Of a stretch of DNA of 64,000 nucleotides, positions 13,327-24,648 are shown piece after piece. The number at the start of each line of letters is the position of its first letter. Position 1 is the first letter of the stretch. The notes under the pieces are model-generated. The model was not told the DNA's origin, ran no database searches, and worked only from the letters and a program-made list of their open reading frames with translations. The position numbers and the translations under genes are program-made. The DNA is taken from positions 11,911,631 to 11,975,630 of the forward strand of contig CM053802.1 of the NCBI GenBank assembly GCA_028671895.1, written 5' to 3'. This stretch comes from Oenanthe sinensis. Its lineage: Eukaryota > Streptophyta > Magnoliopsida > Apiales > Apiaceae.

Positions 13327-15712
13327 TTCTCTTTATAACTCGGGCATAAATGTACAAAAGTAACTTGTTAAAAGTTTATAATAGATATTATTTTATCTTT
13401 ATATTTTGTGTTATTAATTATTTTTAGAGAAGAATTTATTTTATATAAAGTAATTGCCGTGTCCAAATCCAAGTATAATTCTTATAAAACATATCCAGGA
13501 GTCTTCAATTTTGGAGTTTAAGAATCTGACCCTCAGATTGGTGTCCGTGTCGGATCCTTCTAAAAGAGTCGGGGATCATAGATTAGCTCCCATAGAGTTC
13601 AATTCCTATTTTGACCCCATGACCAATATGAGCTCGTTCGACTCATGACCAATACGAGCTCAAAGATTCATTTGTAACTCTTGGATTTTTTGTGGTGGCT
13701 GATTTCATTGCCTAATTTTATAGAAAACCCCATAATGGCTCTATATCATTATATTCCATCTAGGACCCATTTCCATTTAATATTCCTTTGGTGTTATTGA
13801 TATAACAAATGTTGTTTCCAGTCTGTCTCTATTTCTTTTCTATGCAAGGAAAACTCAAATACGTTCTTTGTATTCATTTAGCAAATTTGAATTCAGTATT
13901 TTAGTAGCCAGACAGTGTGTTGGGGCTGTTTGCAACACCTTATACTTCATGTTCCCTGTTAGTACTGTAATAATTGGAGTGTCTATTTAGATTAGGGAAA
14001 CCCGGAGTGGCTCTATATCATTATATTCCATCCATATCCTGGTTCAGGTTCGTTGACATAACCAATGTAGTTCTTCATCTGCCTTTTTTAGTTCTTTTCT
14101 ATACATGGAAAGTCCAATGCATTCTTCATACCTATTCAGCAAATTTCAAAGTCAGTATTCAGTAGTTATACAGTGTTTTAGGGCTGCTTACTGAAGTACC
14201 TGAACTCTCCCATGAACTTTGCAGGCAGTTTTGCAGTGTTGCACCTTATATTTCAAGTTCCTGATTAGTGACTTTAAGCTTTTTATTCACATTTTCTTTG
14301 TAATGTACAGACATCTTCCGGGAACTTAAATGCTGCTGGTGGATCTGAAGTGTTGCCTCTGCCTGATGTTCCAGCAAGGTCCAAAGGAAGAATTGGAGCA
14401 GCACTTGTGGGTGCAAGTTATACATCAAGTAGGAATACGTTTAAAAACCAACCATCTCCTGCACAACTCAAGGAGAGGCGTTTGGACCCTAAAAACAGTA
14501 TTCATGAGGTAATTAATGAGAAACCTGAGGGGCATTACGTTGCTGGATGTTATAGCGATGAACAAACCGACAAAGATAGCTGGGTACCTGGACTACCGAG
14601 AGAGAGCTCTAGAACTTCTGAACAGCTTATACATGGAAATGTGAAGTTCCCATATCCAGTATGCTGTTGCTTTATTGCAAGGTTTTTTTATTTTAACATA
14701 TTTTACTCAAAAGGGGGCATCTTTTGTGGATTTAGTATTTTTTTTCTTATGTAGGCATCTGGAGCTGAAGCAACTGTTCAAGTGCTGAGAAAATCAACAG
14801 GTGCTTTTGGGGCCTTGCTAGGAAATTCAGCTGCTAAGAGGAAATTTGATCCAGAAAAAATAGTAAGTAATCCTTGTATTGGCTTCTTTACAAACATTTC
14901 TTCGACTCTGATTTATTAGGAGGGGGTCAAATTTGCAAGATGTAGTTGAAGAAATGTATTTTCTTACCTTTTATTATCTTTTATGTTTTCCTTTGTGATC
15001 TTTATTGGCTGCAGAAGCTTCAAATCAGAGTTACTATTTGTTATAGGCACACTGAATGCATCTTTCACAACTTATTATCATACAGGTAAAGGAAGAGGTC
15101 AAGTCGGAGCAAAATAAATCTTCTATGAACCTCCCTTTTCATTCATTCTCAGGCAGGAATAACGGGCTGCAGCTGGCTGTAAAAGAACCTGCTAAACCCC
15201 TAGAAATCTCATGTCAGAAAGAACCTGATACTTTAGTAACTACTGATTCTCGTTTGCAAGATACTATATTGTTGAATGAAAAATCAGGTGAGGAACAAGT
15301 ACACGAGGACCCGAAGCAAGTGCAGAATATAAGCAACATGTCTGCATCCTTTTTTGAAGTGGATGAGGGTGATGACACAGTGTCACTGTCTGATCTATCT
15401 TCCAGTTTTAAAAAGTGCTTCCAATCAACACATAAAGAAAGAAAAGCCACACAATTTCGGAAATTCCAAGAACCTGTACACCAGTTCAAACCTTTTGATT
15501 ATGAAGCAGCAAGGAAACAGGCCGGGTTTGAAGATAGTAGGAGGAGAAACAGCAAAGAGGATAGTGAGAACCGGGCTAAGCATGCAGAGAATATTAAAAA
15601 GAATTCAGTCAAAGGTCATTTGGAGGGAGGTGAGGAGAGTGGAGGTTTTCAGCTGGGCAGGAGGTGCCAGGCTTTTCCCTCAACAGGGAATCGCAGTGCA
15701 ACTTTCCATTAG
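3784..15712 (+). CDS. RRP6L2: RRP6-like 3'-5' exonuclease of the nuclear exosome (14 exons)
   Basis: Exons: 3784-4362, 5818-5973, 6199-6357, 6467-6550, 7956-8035, 8124-8174, 8587-8695, 8998-9080, 9229-9274, 9845-9932, 10041-10210, 14311-14658, 14755-14862, 15086-15712. All junctions are GT-AG and keep phase, giving 895 aa, close to plant RRP6L2. The DEDD-Y nuclease domain is visible: the acidic pair in VDLEHNQYRSF (D247, E249), GADRDIIWLQ (about 302-311) and YAREDTHYLL with Y371 and D375. An HRDC domain follows (about 420-510), then a long charged, Ser-rich tail. RRP6 proteins trim and degrade nuclear RNAs including rRNA precursors; plant RRP6L members also affect RNA-mediated silencing. Intron 11 is 4.1 kb and repeat-filled. 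In intron 7 an open stretch (8951-8997) runs into exon 8 but would break phase, so exon 8 is started at 8998. Assignment to RRP6L2 rather than a paralogue is by overall similarity recalled from memory. Confidence 0.93.
4690..5230. repeat. degenerate CATA/TGCATA-rich simple repeat in RRP6-like intron 1
   Basis: About 540 bases dominated by loosely repeated gcatata, acatgcata and tatatgca words with no fixed period. It creates long but meaningless open frames on both strands because stop codons are rare in it. It lies wholly within intron 1. Confidence 0.7.
5283..5738. repeat. tandem duplication, 2 x 228 bp, in RRP6-like intron 1
   Basis: Copy 1 is 5283-5510 and copy 2 is 5511-5738, head to tail with no spacer. 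By eye they differ at only about two positions (near 5371/5599 and 5437/5665). The second copy ends 79 bases before exon 2. Near identity points to a recent duplication or an assembly artefact. Confidence 0.93.
10690..10968. mobile_element. possible degraded Stowaway-like MITE
   Basis: The right end reads gggagggag followed by TA, the classic Stowaway terminus. The left side near 10705-10740 (agtcccataatttagtcatat) resembles the inverse of the right end but lacks a clean CTCCCTCC. It is in intron 11 of the RRP6-like gene. Confidence 0.35.
11037..11263. mobile_element. MITE with about 35-bp terminal inverted repeats
   Basis: Left end gggtaaattacatattgatg and the reverse complement of the right end (gagtaaattgtaaaccggtg) match over about 35 bp with mismatches. 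A short TAAA flanks both sides. At about 227 bp with no coding content it is a typical MITE; the superfamily is not certain. It sits in RRP6-like intron 11. Confidence 0.65.
12960..13330. repeat. AT and CT microsatellites around a possible MITE
   Basis: (AT)n runs at about 12967-12982 and 13000-13030 and a (CT)n-(AT)n compound run at about 13294-13326 bracket a segment starting aggggaatgctcaaaagaaa. Its right side near 13260-13292 is a rough inverse (tttctctagatccct), so a small TIR element between the microsatellites is plausible. Part of RRP6-like intron 11. Confidence 0.5.
13724..14180. repeat. diverged direct duplication of about 260 bp next to RRP6-like exon 12
   Basis: The phrase gtggctctatatcattatattcc and its downstream sequence, including a ttcttttctat...catggaaa segment and ttcagcaaatttcaaa, occur at about 13735-13930 and again at about 14008-14180 in the same order with many differences. 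It is an old tandem duplication at the 3' end of intron 11. Confidence 0.7.
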
Positions 15713-16332
15713 TCTGTAGAAGTTAGTGATGTAAACTATTGTTACATTGCTTGTGGATAGAGTAGAAAATACTGTATTACAGTTTACCATTGTACTTGTC
15801 AGAAACAGAGAAAAAAAATTCAATGAGATTAGATTCTAGTGAAACTAGCATTTGCAGTTTCTCTAAAATTAGAAAAAGATTGTTATTTACTGTTATGTCA
15901 TACGCTGGACACTCTTTTAGGTTGTAATTTTTTTCTTATGGTTCTTGGCGGGAAAGACTGGGTTTGGATGGAGAAAAACTATATTCTTTTGCATGCATAG
16001 ATGCGAAACGAGCTGTTGGGATTCAGAATCCATCGAGAACCATCAAAAATTGAATCGATTCCAAGCAAGAATTGAATATTCATTGATCAAAACATTCACC
16101 ACACCACCTAGTCTAATAGTTCTTTTGGAGAACTAAATAATCTGACGAGAATAAAAATAGAGTCCATTCCATGTGAATAAATATCGATTTCTTCATTCGA
16201 TGGGTCAAATACTGATAACAAAGAAATTTATAATAAGAGAAAAATTTGTTGACTTTAGAAATCTTGCGAGTCTGATTGTATTCTATAACTACAGTTGATT
16301 AAATAGCTTCTCGGCGTTTTATAAATCTTTTT

Positions 16333-16370
<38 letters not shown>

Positions 16371-18728
16371 CAATTTTGTAATTAAAAAAATGTTATGAAA
16401 AAATAATTACAATACTATATTAATTAGTTAAAATAATATTTTATAATTGTTGATGAAATTAAGAAATAATCATTTTTCATATATGATAAAATATAAAATA
16501 TACATAGTTGAGTCTATTGAATGAAAAAGTACCACAAAGAAGCAAGTATAGTTGGTGTAAAATATAAAAATAGGTGAAAATCCCTTAAAATGTGATCATG
16601 TCGACTAGAATGAATAATGCAATATGGTGGACAAAATGCTTTTTAGAGGGGCTCCATATTTTGTTGGCTTGTATGCACTTTTTTACATTGCAGTGAACTA
16701 AGGGAAGCATCAACTAATTTTCTATTGATTCATGCTTAACGACTCCACATATATATATATATATAATTTATAAATTATTTATAATTAATAAATCAAACAC
16801 GCTAATTAAAGTCCCAAAAACTTTATACTTTTTACTCTGATAAGCCAGCCGGCCAGCCACTGCTTACTGCATGCATGTTGTATCGACACAATTATCTATT
16901 TTTTCTTAAATTTATATACAAAAGATAATAAAGGTCAGCGACTGCATCTGCATGCATATTCTCTCCGGTCACTATTATCTATTTTGTTTTTAGATTAATT
17001 AATATAGAAAAATAAAAAGGGTCGGTGACTGTGCGGTCCAGTCCACTGTCATGCGCATTCAGCCCAGAAAAGGCAAGTCGACTCTAGATTCTAGATAGTG
17101 CACTCTTCAAATTATACTCATATTATTACTATAAATCTGTAATAATAATAATTGAATTATTTAACTATATATGTGTTCCCTCTTCAATTCTTACATACTC
17201 TTGCAGAAAATTAACTGTGTGTTCCCTCTTCCCTCGTTTTATATATCGAATTGGTAATATTAATTGTAATATTAAGTTTAAAGAAAGTGTAAAAATGAGA
17301 AAGAACAAAATGTTACATAATGCGATTTATTAAAATTAGTAAAAACTACTATATATTTAGAAAATACTAAAAAACGAATAAAACATAGGAACAAATGGAA
17401 TGGCAAAAAAAAGAGAGCAATTTTACGAGAAATATACCACCACATAAACTCCAAGATGCATACTGCCAAAAGTAAAAGTGAGAGCATGTTATAAGAGGGT
17501 CACACATGCTCAGTGCATGAAGAAGAAAGCATAGCTCACAAGTTGAACCTATGGCTCCTCATACTCCTGCTATCTGTCTGCAATGAACCCGTGTCAGTAA
17601 TGCTTCTGTCTCTTCTTTTGTCACATACACAAAATACTCCTGCTAGTCCCTAGCTCCCCTCTTTCCTTGATAATATTGTTTATCTTTTTTATGTTGCCAA
17701 GAAAATAGCTTGGCTAGTGTTTGTTTTCTTATATTTGTATGGGTTTCATGTTGTCTCAACCACGGCAAAGGTTAAGTTCGCCAAACATTTAGCAAAAGAG
17801 AGGTAGGTAAGCTTTCCTGACTATTGATTCATATATATAGTAGATAGCCAAACATTTAGCAAAGGAGAGGTAAGCTTCTGCATAAATTGCAATTAACTAG
17901 CACACTTCTAATCAATTTTATAAATATCCCGACTGTGCCCTTAGCTAGGATTGTTTTCAAAGTATCAGATAATTGAACTCCAGCAGTGTAACCACTTGTG
18001 ATTTGGTTTATCTTACTACCTTTTTTATGTTAGAAGTATAATATATTCATTTAGTGGATTTTAGTAACACCTTGCATTTTACGAGATTTTGGTTATTTAA
18101 CGTGGTATCAAAACTCAAACTTAATACATACCAAATTCGAATATATTCTTAAATTATGGATGCCTTTGTTCGTTTATCCCTTGGTGAGATTGTGGCCCCT
18201 AATGGAATTTTTATGGTGGTCGACTCATGCAAGTGAGCAGAATGTTAAAATTATAAGATCTATTAAATAATTTTACCATCAACTTCTGACTTTTAGAGTT
18301 GGACATCTAAGATTTTCAACAAAAAAGTAATAAATGGTCCTAAAAATGGATTGAATCCCACTACAAAAATAAAAAGGCATATTTGTAAATATCACTCTCA
18401 CCTTCTGAATTTTACATAATTATCCCTATATTTAATACATCTTATCATATCATAACCTCAGGTAATACCCACAGATCACCCTTAGGATCATTAAGCCCAG
18501 AACCATGTAATAATAGTTTTAGATATTTTTTATCTGCAGAAAGAAATCCGGTATTGCATTCTGCATTTTACTTATGTAGACATTAATTAAATTTCAAATG
18601 GAAATTAGAGCCAGCACCTGATCAGAATCTTAGGCTTTGATATATTTCTGATATACTTCCATAACTTAAGTTGTTCAAACATTAAAACTAATATATTTTG
18701 TTCATTTGCCAACATCATAGTTTCTGCT
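15713..18728. other. intergenic DNA between RRP6-like and LRR kinase genes
   Basis: Contains the RRP6-like 3' flank, a plastid-derived fragment (16040-16275), an (AT)n run at 16336-16369, and a short direct repeat of ccaaacatttagcaaa near 17788 and 17847. Otherwise AT-rich with no gene that I can support. Confidence 0.6.
16040..16275 (+). pseudogene. plastid-derived fragment: 3' part of the trnL(UAA) group I intron
   Basis: The order of words gattccaag, gaatattcattgatcaaa, cttttggagaactaa, gacgagaataaaaatagagtcc, gaaatttataataagag and gttgactttagaaatc matches, with scattered changes, the plastid trnL(UAA) intron 3' region as I remember it. The tRNA 3' exon that would follow is absent. This is an old, non-functional nuclear plastid insertion; no alignment was run. 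Confidence 0.72.
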
Positions 18729-21700
18729 ATGGCTGCAAGTTTTAGTCATGCAAAACTTCTGCTTCTCATCCTTGTGTTTACAAGCTCAATCTGCTACTCG
18801 GAGCAATCAGCATCATCGCAAGCCCAAACTCTTCGTAAAATTCAGAGCCTTCTAAGTTATCCAAGTGTACTAAGAAGCTGGAATGACAACACAGATTTTT
18901 GCAATATTGAACCTACTTCATCCGTTACTGTTGTATGCTATGAAAATAGCATCACGCAGCTGCACATTATTGGGGAAAGGGGTGCTCCTCCATTACCTCG
19001 GAACTTCTCTATAGAATCTTTTTTTACTACACTTGTTAGGCTTCCTAGCTTAAAGGTCCTCACATTGGTTTCCATTGGATTAAGAGGTCAATTGCCCGGC
19101 ATGATTTCACATTTAGAGATGCTGGAAATACTAAATATTAGTTCAAATTTCTTTCATGGAGCCATTCCTCAAGAGATTTCAAAGTTAAAAAACCTTCAAA
19201 CACTTATACTTGATAAGAATATGTTCCAAAGCAGGCTTCCAAATGGGATTGGTACGTTGTCCCTTTTGGCTGTTTTAAGTGTTAGGAAAAATAGGCTAAA
19301 TGCATCTCTTCCAGAATCTTTAGGACATTTAGAAAACCTTAGGGTTCTTGATTTGTCGCATAACAAGTTATTCGGTGAAGTGCCTGATATAAGGATCTTG
19401 AGGCACTTACAAGTTCTTGATTTGGAAGAAAATCTTCTTGGACCTCAATTTCCGAAAATTGGAAGCAAGAAGTTAGTCACTCTTATATTAAGGAAGAACA
19501 AGTTCAACTCTGGCATTCCTGAAAAGCTGCACTCCTTTAATCATCTTCAGCGGCTAGATATATCCTTCAACAGATTTGTCGGACCATTTCCGTCTTCTTT
19601 GCTCTCTCTGCCATCAATTACTTATCTTAATATTGAAGGAAACAAATTCACTGGAATGCTTTTGGAAAACATGTCTTGTAATCCCCAGCTTGAACTGGTG
19701 GATTTAACTGGAAATCTTTTAACTGGAAGATTGCCCAGCTGTCTTCATTATGATCCCAAAGTCAGATTTGTGTCTTATGCTGGAAATTGTTTAGTTGGTG
19801 AGGATAAAAGCCAACATCCAGTGTCCTTTTGTCGAAATGAAGCTCTGGCCGTGGGAATTGCACCGCATCGCCACAAGTCAAAACAAGCCTCCAATCATGC
19901 GCTTGCCTTGAGCATATCTGCAGGGATTGTTGGAGCAATTGTACTGGTTGCTATAGTCTTCTTGACAGTAAGAAGTCTACACACAATAAGGATGGTCAAA
20001 TCACCTTCAACAAGATCAATACAAGAAAATGCATCAACAGGGTACACCTTAAAAATGCTTCAAGATGCAAGTAAGCTCTTTTTCTACAATCACTATCACT
20101 TTCTCTGATTATTGCTTACTATTCATTATGTTGCTAACCAGTAACTTGAATCCAGTCGATGAACTTAGCACTGCTTTCTCATTTCTCTTCCTTTTGGAAA
20201 TAGAACTCCTTTTCAGTCCCAAAATATAACTATAAAGGGGAAAACTTTGATGTTTACCTATCATTCCTACAGGAAGTATAACTCAAGCAACGAAGCTAGG
20301 AGCACTTGGTGCTCCAGCTTATCGGACCTTCTCTCTGAAAGACATTGAGGATGCAACTAATAACTTTGATACATCATCTTTTGTCAACAAAGGATCTTAC
20401 GGTCAGGTGCGCCAGTTTATAACTCCAGTGTGATGTTGAGTGTCATGTAGTAGCATTGTAGGGTTTTTATTTATGACATTTAAAACTATTCTCGTTATGA
20501 TGATATTTTTCATGGATTTTCTATAAGAGTTTCTTTATCTAAGATGTTTCTGGCTTAAAATTTATTATATTATTGTTTAATTGCTTCCAACAATTTCAGA
20601 TGAGCTTTTTGCTTAAAAAAATGTTACATAATCATGATATCCAAATACAACAGTCGACGGATATTTATAGAGTAAATGTGCCTGTTTGTGTAATGTGTCC
20701 AACCATCGAATTTGATAATGCTTAAACTTTTAGCATGTTTTTGGCCTGAATTAAGGGTCAGGTGTCCAGACCCATGACCGTGTGTTGAGCGTGCGACACA
20801 GGTACTCAAGGTTAAAAATTAGAGTCAGGGTAATGAAGTGTATATCTTGTTCTATAGTATCTTTTTCTAGTGTTTTACATCATGTGTTGTTTTCTTGTTC
20901 CCTACCTTGTACTATAATCTTTATACAGAACGAAGAAAGTAATGAGAAGTGTTCTAAAATAAAACTGGTGCATGCATTGGGAAGCCTCTTCACAGCGATA
21001 ATTTAATAGAGCATATACACATGCATTCTTGATTCTTGTTCCAGAGTAGGACATTTCTTCTTCCAGCTAGTAGACTACACTATATTTACTCCATGAAGTA
21101 TGAATAGATTTCTTTATGATTACAGATGTATATAGGGGAGCTGAAGGATGGTTCCCTCATTGCTATTAGGTGCCTTAATATGAATAAAAGGAAAAAGAAT
21201 CAGAGCTTCATGAACCATATAGAAATAATATCAAAACTAAGACATCAACATTTGGTCAGTGCTCTTGGGCACTGCTTTGATTATTGCTTGGATGACTCAA
21301 GTCTGAGCAGAATATTTCTTGTCTTCGAATATGAGCAAAATGGGACGCTAAGGGACTGGATGTCTGGTATGTAACTGTGATATCACTGATACATATCTTC
21401 AATTAATATCTTACAGAGTTATTAGCCTTTGGGTGGAGCATGGGAACGATCACCCTCCTTCGGTCTACTGTGAAATTTAGGCAGTTATGTTGTTGATTTG
21501 AGTATAGTTATTCTTTGCAGAGAGAAGAGATGAAAAAACCCTAACTTGGTCCCAACGCATATCAGCTGCTGTAGGGATTGCCAAGGGTATCCAATTTCTT
21601 CACACAGGAATTGTTCCAGGTGTATTTGCATTAAAATTGAAAACAACAGATATTTTACTGGACCTCAACTTTGTAGCAAAAATCAGCAGTCACAATCTGC

Positions 21701-22486
21701 CTTTGTTAACAGAATATATAGGGAAGGTAAGGGAAAAAATAGATTGTATATGCTATCTTATTCCAATTTTTTTTAAAAAAATATGTATTGAGTTAAGTTT
21801 ATAACAACATGTAACAGGCTGGTACTCAATTTCCTTCTGTTGGATCCAAAGAAGTTGACAATGCAAGGTCTATCGAGATCACTAGATACACCTGATGGCA
21901 TTAATATTTGCATGTTTAATCAAGCTAGATTCAAATTAAATGTGATTTTATGATTACATGCATGTGCTTGTTTCTACTACTGATCAACTTATATATCTTC
22001 TGTTTGTCAGGTTTAAACACCCAGAGAAATTTGATATATATGACTTTGGAGTCATACTACTAGAGATCATAGTGGGGAAACATATCAATGACAACAATGG
22101 AGTAGATAATGCAAGACTTCAGGTAAAGAGCATTCCCATGATTAGATAACCTTTAGTTTGTAATCTTACAATAAAATAAAAACTTCTGAGTTTTCTTCAT
22201 ATGTGACGTTATGCAGTTAGAAGCAAACACGACATCTGATATTACAGCTCGGAATAGCATGGTGGATCCAACAGTTCAAGATACATATTCTGATGATTCT
22301 TTAAAGACAGTGATTCAGATATGCAGGAGGTGCTTATTGGATAATCCAGATGACAGACCTTCCATCGAGGATGTGCTGTGGAATTTACAGTTTGCAGCTC
22401 AAGTTCAGGACTTCTCTCAGAGTCAGAGCACTGAAGGATCCCCGGCCTCTTTAACTCAACCTCCCCATTTGCAAACAACTGTTTAA
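18729..22486 (+). CDS. LRR receptor-like pseudokinase (At3g03770-type)
   Basis: Exons: 18729-20070, 20273-20406, 21126-21366, 21521-21726, 21818-21867, 22011-22122, 22217-22486; phases join cleanly to 784 aa. Order: signal peptide (about 1-24), roughly ten leucine-rich repeats (about 85-360, repeated LxxLxLxxN/SxNxxxGxxP pattern), a membrane span near 391-414, then a kinase-like domain from about 465 to 755. Key catalytic features are missing: the glycine loop is reduced to NKGSYGQ, the VAIK lysine is replaced in SLIAIRCLN, HRD is absent where HTGIVPGVFALKLK stands, and DFG is absent at KISSHNLP. So it should be an inactive receptor that signals through partners. This matches the family annotated in Arabidopsis as probable inactive LRR receptor-like kinases. 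Ligand and pathway are unknown. Confidence 0.92.
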
Positions 22487-24648
22487 CAGTTGCAGCTTCT
22501 GGTACTCTTTTTCCCATTACGATTAACACAAGGAAGATACTTCTTCTTTTCCTTCTCGGCTCTCTCTGTTTCATGAAATGTAGTTCTCAGTTCCTTGAAA
22601 TTAAAACATTTGAGTACTTTTCTTATTCCATTTTTCTTTTTACACAGATATGTACTGCATTCGTAAGAGAAAAACTGAATTTCAGAAGTGAAATCAAAAT
22701 GCCGGGAAGACTATCTCTTCTTCTATCATTTTTATGTATGGGTTGGTACTTCCTGGAGTAGATGTTCCCTTATATATGCCGCCTTGCAGGAATCAGCTAG
22801 CTTTGCCAAATTTATCAGGGTATGCTAGGACTTCTAGAACCAGTTCTGTCTAGAGTTGTTAGAAGCAAAATAAAAGCACAAGAAGTTCACTCCATTTGGA
22901 CAAAAATTTCCGGTGATAATGAATTACATAGTGGATTTGAATGTAATGCATTTATACAACAGCAACATGTTCCAATAATCATTATCAACCAAATTCTTTC
23001 GGCAATTATATTTTTAATAGATTTATGATCAATATATATACATAAATATTAAGAAAATAAACTTTAAATAGAAATCAATGTGCCAGTGAGTGTCCAAGGG
23101 GTGACGGAGGTGCTTCTCAGGAGAGGTGCAGAGTTAGATTCTTAGCTCCCCTGAAAAATAAATCAGCTATCTAGAAAATAAAATAAACCTCTACTAGCAT
23201 AATGAAGCCGATACCATCTTGAACTTGGTTTTAAATAAAATGCAAAGGGAATAAATACAGGGAGAAATGTCCCTTTTAATCAATATGTACCGATGAGTGT
23301 CCAAGGGGTGGCGGAGGTGCTCCTTAGGAGAGGTATAGAGTTAGATTCTTAGCCCCCCTTAAAACTGAATCAGCTATCTAGAAAATATAAAAACCTCTAG
23401 TAGCATAACGAAGCTGACTCTGAAATGAACTTGGTTTCAAACTGAATGCAAATGAATAGATACAGTGAGAAATGTCCCTTTTGATCAACCTCGATCCAGC
23501 GTAATAATAGAAAATGTCAAGTTTTTGCCTTCATATGCTACTTTCTAGACAGGGTTGGGTTCAAGCTAAAGTTGGACTAGAGCTTAGACTGATGCTCATC
23601 GGAGTTCGGGGAACCTAAAACGTATATATGTAATGGACACCACTGTATTCTTCATTTGATTTACCTCTAAAGCAACACACTAGACCCTCGGAGTCAAAAG
23701 AATGGTTTTGTGTAATAGGCCTTCCACTTGGAAGAATAAGCAACATAACCATGTACTTAGAAGATGCCATGACAAATTTACTTTGTGGAGGATGGTGTTC
23801 TTAAATTGATGATGTATGAGCGCTTGCAGAGTGATAAATTAGAGTTTGAACGCCTGGAGCCGGTGGCAGGAGATCAAGAACTTTGCTCAGAAAACTATTT
23901 TTTGTCGACACTGTATAAATGTCTAAATGATGGGAGTTGGTTACTGCATTGTTCATCAAGGTTATGAAACTTGATCAATGTCGAAGTTGGTTGCCCACAA
24001 TAACAATTTTTTTGTGTGGTTCCGATAAACAGCTGCCTCGGTAACAGATTCCATTAATGAGCATCTTAATCACGAAAAAAGAAGTTACAAGGAGGATATA
24101 TGATCCAACTTTAAATTGTGCAAAACAGAAGAATGATTTAACTATGGATCGTATTGCATATAGTAGAAACTGCATACCAGATAGGAAAAAAATTTATAAG
24201 GTGCTTCTCGCTTGGATTGACAAGTAAAAAACCATATAATGCTGCTGTTTGCGCCCAAGTGTTTATTTAATAATCTCCTCTTAACTATTCGATATAAATT
24301 GTATTGTATGCATTTTACTTATATTAAAACCCGCTTAATCTGCTCCTTGTTCCTGACATATCTAACTTTTACAAGTCTAATCTCCCGAATCTCTTGTCCC
24401 TGTCTCTGCCACATGAAAAATGTCCCCACACTTTCTCTAACGGTAACTTGACCAACCTCAGCTCAGTTGATCGGGATAAAACATTATTTTTGCACTCAGT
24501 TCAACAAAAACATTACAACCAAGATATGTTGATTTAAAACAAGCACCATAAGTTAATCACTGCGAGAGTGTATCGAAAATGTTGCAACAAAAAATAAATA
24601 CAATTAATAAAATTCAACTGCATTGTAACCTGAGATCTTAATAAATGT
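22487..24648. other. intergenic DNA between LRR pseudokinase and MCTP genes
   Basis: The two genes converge here. The region holds the pseudokinase 3' flank, a 2 x 207-bp tandem duplication (23074-23488), and otherwise no feature I can support. A stretch at 23690-23800 has faint reverse-transcriptase-like wording but is broken and was not called. Confidence 0.55.
23074..23488. repeat. tandem duplication, 2 x about 207 bp
   Basis: Both copies carry gagtgtccaaggggtg, gttagattcttagc, tcagctatctagaaaat, aacctcta and gagaaatgtccctttt in the same order with a spacing of 207 bases (for example tgtccaaggg at 23091 and 23298). Copies differ by scattered substitutions and small indels, so the duplication is older than the one in the RRP6-like intron. 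Confidence 0.9.

Noticed and set aside
23690..23800. Possible reverse transcriptase fragment (a stretch resembling a PFGL-NAP motif)
   Set aside because: Only a few residues are suggestive, the frame is broken and no neighbouring retrotransposon domains were found.
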